Source: Candidatus Kapaibacterium sp.
GTDB taxonomy: Bacteria > Bacteroidota > Ignavibacteria > Kapaibacteriales > UBA2268
Reading direction: 5' to 3'
DNA: 10,028 nt
Assembly: GCA_027858275.1 (NCBI GenBank)
Contig: JAQIDA010000162.1
Location: 1-10,028 of the forward strand
Shown piece by piece: positions 4,899 to 10,028 of this stretch. The notes below the pieces were generated by a model that was given only the letters and a program-made list of their open reading frames with translations, searched no databases and was not told the DNA's origin. A program made the position numbers and the translations under genes. Position 1 is the stretch's first letter, and every line of letters starts with the position of its first letter.

Positions 4899-6533
4899 TT
4901 ACATTCCTGCGCTGTATAATGCGCTGGTTTTTACGAATTGGACGAGTGTATGTACAGATCCGGACATCATATCAAGTAATGTATTCGGGAATATACCCAA
5001 ATAGATAATGATAATTGCCAACGGAACTAATGAGAAAATTTCTCTGGCGTTAACGTCATCGTGTTTGTATATTTTCTTGGTTGGGTCCCAAGGTCCTGAC
5101 CAACGTTCCGGAAGTTTGCCGAAAAATACTTTCTGCAAAGCCCAAAGCATATAAGCAGCGCCGAGGATAATTCCGAGACCTGAAATTACAGTGTGGATCG
5201 GATAAGTCGCGAACGCACCCAAGAACACCATTACTTCAGATATAAATCCGCTCATACCCGGCAAACCGATTGCCGCGAAGAACGCGATTGTCATTATACC
5301 TGTGTATATAGGCATTTTGTTTGCGAGACCACCGAAATCGTCGAGACTTCTTGTATGAGCTCTGTCATAAATAACTCCGACAATCATAAATAACATGGCT
5401 GTGATTGTTCCGTGATTGAACATCTGGAAAATCGCGCCCTGCATGCCTGTTTCGTTCATCGACGCCATACCGAGCATTACATAACCCATATGACTGACAG
5501 ATGAATAGGCAATAAGTTTTTTCAAATCACGCTTGCCGACTTTGTGTTGTCCTAAAGCGCACATCGCACCGTAAACAATACTGACGACAGCAATCAATGC
5601 TATCCAATCCGAGAAATACGCTACAGCGTCCGGGAACATAGGCCATGCTATTCTGAGCATACCGTAAGTACCCATCTTCAAAAGCACACCCGCCAGGATA
5701 ACGCTTATGGCAGTCGGAGCTTCAACGTGAGCGTCCGGGAGCCAAGTATGGAAAGGAACAATCGGAACTTTAATAGCGAACCCTACAAAGAGTCCGGCGA
5801 AAGCTATCAACCGCCAACCCTCATTGACCTTTGCTAATAATGAACCGTCCGCATAACCCTCAACATTCATCATATCAAGCATATTGAATGATCCGGCGGC
5901 GAAATACAAAGCGATCATAACAAGAAGCATGACCACACTGCCGAACAATGTATATAAGAAGAACTTAATAGCCGCATATTCTTTTCGAGGACCGCCCCAA
6001 ATACCTATCAAGAAATACATAGGTAAAAGCATTAATTCCCAAAATACATAGAACAAGAAGAAATCAAGAGATACGAAAACACCGATCATTGCAGCGTCAA
6101 GAAGCAAATACATTGCAAAATAGCCTTTTGGAGCTTTTTTGATATTGAATGAAGCAAATGTCGCAAAGAAGCAAACTATAGCTGTCAATAATATCATTGG
6201 GGCACTGATTCCGTCAATTCCCACAAAATATTCGATTTTCAATTCACCGAAGATCGGGACATTGTGCAATGTGATCCAATCGACTCTGTCGACAAATTGG
6301 AAAGTATCCGCGTTTGTCACTCCGAGCATGGTAGGATCATAATTCATAAAGATCATAATCGCTATTACAAGCTGAACGAAAGTAAACAAAACGGTAGTCC
6401 ATTGAAACATCGATCTGGAAGCAGCTTTGCTTCGATCGTCTTTGCCGGTCGGTATCATCATTATTATGACCATTCCGATAATCGGCAAGAATGTTATCCA
6501 TGTTAACGGCCCTGCGCCGAGAAATTCAAACAT
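4899..6533 (-). CDS. nuoM: NADH:quinone oxidoreductase subunit M (Complex I)
   Basis: NuoM is the central antiporter-like proton-pumping subunit of Complex I. The 544-residue protein is somewhat longer than E. coli NuoM (509). Conserved pump residues are present: Glu166 in FWELMLLPMYFLIGIWGG, Lys255 in GFAIKVPIVPFHTWLPDAHVEAP, Lys286 in AGVLLKMGTYG, His348 in AYSSVSHMGYVMLG, and Glu433 in GLPGMSGFISEVMVF. Helix-dense hydrophobic sequence runs from end to end. The start is strongly supported by GGAGG four bases before the ATG, the best ribosome site in the operon. Its 5' neighbour nuoL is 124 bases away, the longest gap within this operon segment, and nuoN follows after 29 bases. Confidence 0.97.
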   Translation of the reverse strand: MFEFLGAGPLTWITFLPIIGMVIIMMIPTGKDDRSKAASRSMFQWTTVLFTFVQLVIAIMIFMNYDPTMLGVTNADTFQFVDRVDWITLHNVPIFGELKIEYFVGIDGISAPMILLTAIVCFFATFASFNIKKAPKGYFAMYLLLDAAMIGVFVSLDFFLFYVFWELMLLPMYFLIGIWGGPRKEYAAIKFFLYTLFGSVVMLLVMIALYFAAGSFNMLDMMNVEGYADGSLLAKVNEGWRLIAFAGLFVGFAIKVPIVPFHTWLPDAHVEAPTAISVILAGVLLKMGTYGMLRIAWPMFPDAVAYFSDWIALIAVVSIVYGAMCALGQHKVGKRDLKKLIAYSSVSHMGYVMLGMASMNETGMQGAIFQMFNHGTITAMLFMIVGVIYDRAHTRSLDDFGGLANKMPIYTGIMTIAFFAAIGLPGMSGFISEVMVFLGAFATYPIHTVISGLGIILGAAYMLWALQKVFFGKLPERWSGPWDPTKKIYKHDDVNAREIFSLVPLAIIIIYLGIFPNTLLDMMSGSVHTLVQFVKTSALYSAGM

Positions 6534-6537
6534 TAAT

Positions 6538-6542
6538 CCTCC
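6538..6542 (-). promoter_or_regulatory. Strong Shine-Dalgarno site of nuoM
   Basis: On the minus strand GGAGG lies four bases before the nuoM ATG, inside AATCCGGAGGATT. The AATCC and GGATT ends could pair across three bases and partly hide the site. The other nuo genes here have at most weak sites such as AGGA before nuoK. Confidence 0.6.
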
Positions 6543-6586
6543 GGATTAAATTTATTATTCAATTCTTTTTTCAATTTTTGTCTGCC

Positions 6587-6608
6587 AATTCGAATTCGAA
6601 TTCAAATT
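6587..6608. repeat. Short TTCGAA-type palindromic repeat in the nuoL-nuoM gap
   Basis: The stretch is two to three overlapping copies of AATTCG/TTCGAA ending in AATTCAAATT, self-complementary over most of its length. It lies about 55 bases upstream of nuoM in the nuoL-nuoM gap (6534-6657). It could be a processing hairpin or a simple-sequence accident. Confidence 0.4.
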
Positions 6609-6657
6609 ATACGAAATACCAAAGCATTATCATTCTCGCAATCACAACATATATCAC

Positions 6658-8985
6658 TTAAGTCTGTACACGACCGGTCTGGAATTTACGAAGCACGATT
6701 CCACCGAATCCCGTAGCCGAAGCTGTGAGATTAACGAGTCCGTCAATGACTTTGTTATCAAAATGACCGATGAAATATGAGAAGCCTCTTGTAACAACTG
6801 CCGTAGCGTTGACGATTCCGTCAATCACTTTGCCGTCGAACAATGCCATTATCTTACTCAGCCAAACGGTTATGCCGATAAATGTGGCGTGATAAATTTC
6901 ATCGAAGTACCATTTATTATATGATATTGTATGCAATCTTTTGAAGTTCGCTTCCAATTTGTCAGCACTGATAATTTTGAACTGATAAATTACGAATGCC
7001 AAAACTATTCCGAATCCTGCTATAAGTATAGAAAGGATCATTGCAGGAAGGTGTGCTTTGTGTATTTGTTCTTCAAATTTGTTGGCGTAATGATTATTCC
7101 CGTGTTCTTGATGAGCGTCTGCTTCATGTCCCTGTCCGTCATCATGAGTATTAGCGACATCGTGTGAATGTCCGTCATCATGAGTATCAGCAGCTTCATG
7201 AGCGTGTTCGCCTTCGTGAGAATGTTCGGCGTCATGAGCATGAGCCGCATCATGAACAACATCTCCCTCAACGGCGTGTTCGCCTTCGAGTTCCGGTATA
7301 TCGTTATGCGCGAGAGCTTCTTCAACCGCGTGATTTTCTACTACAGTTTCGTGAGCAGCTAATGCGTATCCGTTATCTTTATTGATCGGCATGAGGAAGT
7401 CATGCTGATATTCAGCAGGTACAACCGTTGCCGGTGCTTTCATAGATTTATAGAACCATCCTGAACTCGCGTCCGTCGGATTGGGAGAGTACACAATCCA
7501 TAATGTCAGAATTGACAAAACGAAAAGAGGTAATACAATCGGGATCTTGTTTTCTTTTGTGTGAGCAGCAATATCTGTTTTTGGCTTGCCGTGGAATGAC
7601 ACAATCAGAAGTCTAAACATATAGAATGCTGTCATACCCGCCGCGCCGAATCCAAAGAGAGGAATCAACCAATTCACTCCGCCCGTAAGCTGAGCGTAGG
7701 CAAGAGTACCGGCAAGAATACCGTCTTTACTCAGGAATCCTGAAGTAAGCGGCACACCTGAAATAGCCAATGTCATTAGTAAAAACGTAATATATGTTTT
7801 AGGCATAGTTTTTCTCAAACCGCCCATATTATTAATGTCTTGAGCATCCATACTGTGGTTATGCGCATGGTGCATTGCAACGTGCATAGCGTGAATAACC
7901 GAACCTGATGCTAAGAACAAAGCGCCTTTGAACCAAGCATGAGACACGAGATGGAAAAATCCGTAAGTATAAGCGCCGACTCCGAGAGCCATAATCATAT
8001 ATCCAAGCTGACTGACAGTCGAATAGGCAAGTACTTTTTTGAAATCTTTTTGTGTTATCGCAATCGTCGCTGCCATGAAAGCAGTGAAACCGCCGGTATA
8101 AGCGATAAATGTCAAAGCGTCTGCGGACAGCATCGGGAATACTCTGGCTACGAGATAAACACCGGCGGCAACCATGGTCGCGGCGTGAATCAACGCACTT
8201 ACAGGAGTAGGACCTTCCATAGCGTCGGGAAGCCATACATGTAACGGGAACTGAGCCGATTTACCGATAGCTCCCATAAATATAAATATACCCGCGAGAG
8301 TCAACATCAATTCTCCGTTAGCTGAAAAATCAGCCATCGGCATGATGCCCATACCAATTTGCGCGAATATCTCATCGAACATAAAGGTATTGTAGGAGAA
8401 AAAGAGCATTAACATACCGGCAAGGAAACCAAGGTCACCTATACGGTTTGTGATAAAGGCTTTTTTGCTTGCATTTGCGGCAGAATCTTTTTCATACCAA
8501 AAACCGATAAGCAAGTATGAACTTAAACCTACGAGTTCCCAGAATACATACATAAACAGTATGTTGTTAGCCAGCACGATGCCGAGCATTGAAAAAGTGA
8601 AGATGCCGAGATATGCATAGAATCTCGGATATCTCTTGTCGCCTTCCATATACACGGTCGAAAAGAGGTGTACGAGGAAACTGATTAGGTTGACCACAAT
8701 CAACATCACAGCTGCTATATTATCTACTCCGAAGCCTACTTGGAACGGAAAATCACCGATATTAAACCAAGTGAATTTTGTCTGAATCAAAACTGTGTCA
8801 GCATGAACTGCAAGCTTTTGAAAAGCGATTATTCCGGAAAGGACTAGGTTGAGCCCGAGAATAGAAGTGCCGATAACACCACTCGGTCGACCGATTTTCT
8901 TCCCAAAAAAGATAAGGATGACAAAACTCAGCAATGGTAGTAATAAGACTACTGTAGAAAGTTGTAATAATGTCTCTGATGCCAT
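6658..8985 (-). CDS. nuoL: NADH:quinone oxidoreductase subunit L (Complex I) with His-rich insertion
   Basis: NuoL is the distal antiporter-like pump of Complex I and carries the long lateral helix. This one has 775 residues against about 613 in E. coli. The core is intact: Glu150 in YVFWELVGLSSYLLIGFWY, Lys242 in GAIGKSAQFPLHVWLPDAMEGPTPVSALIHAATMV (start of the quinone-oxidoreductase signature), Lys353 in HAWFKGALFLASGS, and Lys420-Asp421 in SGFLSKDGIL. A second His cluster (VIHAMHVAMHHAHNH, about 364-377) follows helix 11. Most extra length is a hydrophilic segment at roughly 510-645 rich in His, Asp, Glu and Ala, with 21 His between 545 and 645, set before the last core helix. The C-terminus repeats FDxKVIDGxVNxTA twice, 26 residues apart, and ends TGRVQT. 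It lies between nuoK (94 bases upstream) and nuoM (124 downstream). Confidence 0.96.
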   Translation of the reverse strand: MASETLLQLSTVVLLLPLLSFVILIFFGKKIGRPSGVIGTSILGLNLVLSGIIAFQKLAVHADTVLIQTKFTWFNIGDFPFQVGFGVDNIAAVMLIVVNLISFLVHLFSTVYMEGDKRYPRFYAYLGIFTFSMLGIVLANNILFMYVFWELVGLSSYLLIGFWYEKDSAANASKKAFITNRIGDLGFLAGMLMLFFSYNTFMFDEIFAQIGMGIMPMADFSANGELMLTLAGIFIFMGAIGKSAQFPLHVWLPDAMEGPTPVSALIHAATMVAAGVYLVARVFPMLSADALTFIAYTGGFTAFMAATIAITQKDFKKVLAYSTVSQLGYMIMALGVGAYTYGFFHLVSHAWFKGALFLASGSVIHAMHVAMHHAHNHSMDAQDINNMGGLRKTMPKTYITFLLMTLAISGVPLTSGFLSKDGILAGTLAYAQLTGGVNWLIPLFGFGAAGMTAFYMFRLLIVSFHGKPKTDIAAHTKENKIPIVLPLFVLSILTLWIVYSPNPTDASSGWFYKSMKAPATVVPAEYQHDFLMPINKDNGYALAAHETVVENHAVEEALAHNDIPELEGEHAVEGDVVHDAAHAHDAEHSHEGEHAHEAADTHDDGHSHDVANTHDDGQGHEADAHQEHGNNHYANKFEEQIHKAHLPAMILSILIAGFGIVLAFVIYQFKIISADKLEANFKRLHTISYNKWYFDEIYHATFIGITVWLSKIMALFDGKVIDGIVNATAVVTRGFSYFIGHFDNKVIDGLVNLTASATGFGGIVLRKFQTGRVQT
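7133..7187 (-). repeat. 36-bp direct repeat in the His-rich part of nuoL
   Basis: TGTCCGTCATCATGAGTAT starts at both 7133 and 7169, 36 bases apart, encoding two copies of a 12-residue THDDGxxHxxxx unit. Further degenerate GAxHAH/GEHAH units continue toward 7260. The pattern suggests the insertion grew by local duplication and may vary in length between relatives. Confidence 0.75.
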
Positions 8986-9079
8986 AATACTGTCTGTATC
9001 TTTTAATTATTAATATTTTTCTCAAATTTACGCGATGAACTTGATCTGAATGATTATTTGATAAATCATCAAATTCGCG

Positions 9080-9388
9080 CTATTCTTTCAAACTGTCGAC
9101 TTCATCGATGTTTACATGCTTGTAATTCTGGAATATATTCAGAACTATCGCAAGGGCAACCGCTGCTTCAGCCGCAGCAAGTATGATTACGAAAATCGCT
9201 GCGATGTGTCCGTCGATATTCATTCCGCCGAACTTTGCAAACGCTACAAAGTTTATGTTCGCTGAGTTCAGAATCAATTCAAGTCCCATAAGAACCATAA
9301 TTGCGTTCTTCCGAGTAATGACTCCGAACAATCCGAGGCAAAACAATATTGCGCTGATTGCGAGATATCCTTCTAATCCTACGGTCAT
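9080..9388 (-). CDS. nuoK: NADH:quinone oxidoreductase subunit K (Complex I)
   Basis: NuoK is a three-helix membrane subunit of the Complex I proton path between the quinone site and the antiporter subunits. At 102 residues it matches the family (100 in E. coli). The two essential intramembrane glutamates are present: Glu37 in MVLMGLELILNSANINFVAF and Glu74 in IILAAAEAAVALAIVL. FGVITRKNAI is the typical loop before helix 2. AGGA lies about nine bases before the ATG and serves as a modest ribosome site. nuoJ ends 48 bases upstream and nuoL starts 94 bases downstream on the same strand. Confidence 0.97.
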   Translation of the reverse strand: MTVGLEGYLAISAILFCLGLFGVITRKNAIMVLMGLELILNSANINFVAFAKFGGMNIDGHIAAIFVIILAAAEAAVALAIVLNIFQNYKHVNIDEVDSLKE

Positions 9389-9436
9389 ACTATAAATTCC
9401 TATATTTTATTTAATTGTTATATTCGTACTTAAACG

Positions 9437-9943
9437 TTATGCTTTTTTTCTGCGGGCTATCATAGCCGCGCCGATTATCGCCGCGAGCAATAATACTGAT
9501 GCTGCTTCAAAAGCTATCAAATAGTCAGTCAACAGTAGTCGTCCTATTGGTTTGATTGTCGCGTCGAGAGCGGGAGCGTCTTTAATCAGCCATTCAGTGT
9601 TGTTGAATATACTTATCATAGTAATACCCAAAACAAGTACTGCCGCGCCGGCTGAATATACTTGCACTTTGCCGCTTACTCCGGTTTTAATATCAACTCC
9701 TCGGATTTTATTGGTCATCATGACCCCGAATATAATCAGGATCAAAATACCGCCGATATAGATCATGATCTGCGTTACTGCCAAAAAATCGGCATTGAGC
9801 AGGACATACAATCCGGCGACTCCGAACAAAGTAAACAGGAGCGCGAATGCCGAGTACATAATATTCTTTGAGAATACTACCACCGAGGCTGAGCCGACGA
9901 TCATCAGGGCAAACAAATAAAATACAGCGTCTAAAATTTCCAT
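9437..9943 (-). CDS. nuoJ: NADH:quinone oxidoreductase subunit J (Complex I)
   Basis: NuoJ is a five-helix membrane subunit whose third helix carries a pi-bulge involved in coupling. The 168-residue product has that helix (AVTQIMIYIGGILILIIFGVMM, about 55-76) and the typical final helix region DYLIAFEAASVLLLAAIIGAAMIARRKK. Its length fits the family (about 165-185). It heads the part of the operon seen here and is followed by nuoK after 48 bases. Translation starts at an ATG preceded by an AT-rich leader with only weak ribosome-site resemblance. Confidence 0.95.
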   Translation of the reverse strand: MEILDAVFYLFALMIVGSASVVVFSKNIMYSAFALLFTLFGVAGLYVLLNADFLAVTQIMIYIGGILILIIFGVMMTNKIRGVDIKTGVSGKVQVYSAGAAVLVLGITMISIFNNTEWLIKDAPALDATIKPIGRLLLTDYLIAFEAASVLLLAAIIGAAMIARRKKA

Positions 9944-9984
9944 ATTATCAAATCACCGATTTATTATTATTTTCTTTTTCTAAA

Positions 9985-10028
9985 TTACTTATCTTTGATT
10001 AAATCTGTTATTAAAACAGAATTATTCA
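9985..10028 (-). CDS. Possible C-terminal tail of the gene upstream of nuoJ (perhaps nuoI)
   Basis: On the minus strand one frame stays open from the window edge for 13 codons (NNSVLITDLIKDK) and then stops; the other two frames stop within the first codons. The gap to nuoJ would be 41 bases, like other gaps in this operon, and nuoI normally precedes nuoJ. NuoI tails are poorly conserved, so the residues do not identify it, and so short an open frame could be chance. Confidence 0.3.
   Translation of the reverse strand, partial: NNSVLITDLIKDK

Noticed and set aside
7038..7325. Met-rich minus-strand frame overlapping the His-rich part of nuoL.
   Set aside because: It is an out-of-frame reading of the repetitive CAT/GAT codons of nuoL, whose frame is fixed by conserved residues on both sides.
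7859..8236. Arg/Cys-rich minus-strand frame within nuoL.
   Set aside because: It overlaps the most conserved part of NuoL in another frame and has an implausible composition, so it is a shadow.
6658..8985. NuoL-like subunit of an Mrp antiporter or hydrogenase rather than Complex I.
   Set aside because: The order nuoJ-K-L-M-N on one strand and the NuoJ and NuoK signatures fix it as Complex I.

Overview
The window looks like the chromosome of a Bacteroidota/Chlorobiota-type (FCB group) bacterium of moderate, AT-leaning composition. This placement is an inference. It rests on a SUF-type iron-sulfur set with a stand-alone DUF59 protein, an Fe-type superoxide dismutase, small type II lipoproteins (one carrying 23-residue leucine-rich repeats), mostly weak Shine-Dalgarno sites, and a split-operon Complex I. 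No phylogeny was run, so the lineage is uncertain.

Left part, plus strand (1-1558): the last codons of a probable SufU-type scaffold gene, a DUF59/MIP18-family SufT-like gene, an A-type Fe-S carrier with an unusual CGGC ending, and a cytosolic Fe-type superoxide dismutase. Together these look like an iron-sulfur assembly and oxidative-stress cluster.

Middle part (1559-3360): a repeat-rich accessory zone holding two minus-strand lipoprotein genes, one of unknown function and one made of leucine-rich repeats. The two genes share nearly the same leader and the same first ten codons. They are separated and bracketed by three copies of a short direct repeat (1761-1781, 2334-2347, 3090-3110). Intergenic spaces here and between sufT and sufA carry five small hairpins of one apparent design: about 12 base pairs of stem with a mid-stem defect and an 8-base loop TNAAGAAW. 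Stem sequences differ, but pairing is kept by compensating changes. C-rich modules accompany two of them. This hairpin family is the most interesting unexplained signal in the window.

Right part, minus strand (3361-10028): the distal half of the NADH:quinone oxidoreductase (Complex I) operon in the order nuoJ-K-L-M-N, closed by a clear intrinsic terminator at 3301-3340. A possible tail of the preceding gene (perhaps nuoI) lies at the right edge. All five proteins are membrane-arm subunits. NuoL is about 160 residues longer than usual because of a histidine- and acid-rich insertion (21 His in residues 545-645) and a duplicated 26-residue C-terminal motif. Complex I carries many Fe-S clusters, so the neighbouring assembly genes make physiological sense, but the two groups are transcribed from opposite strands.
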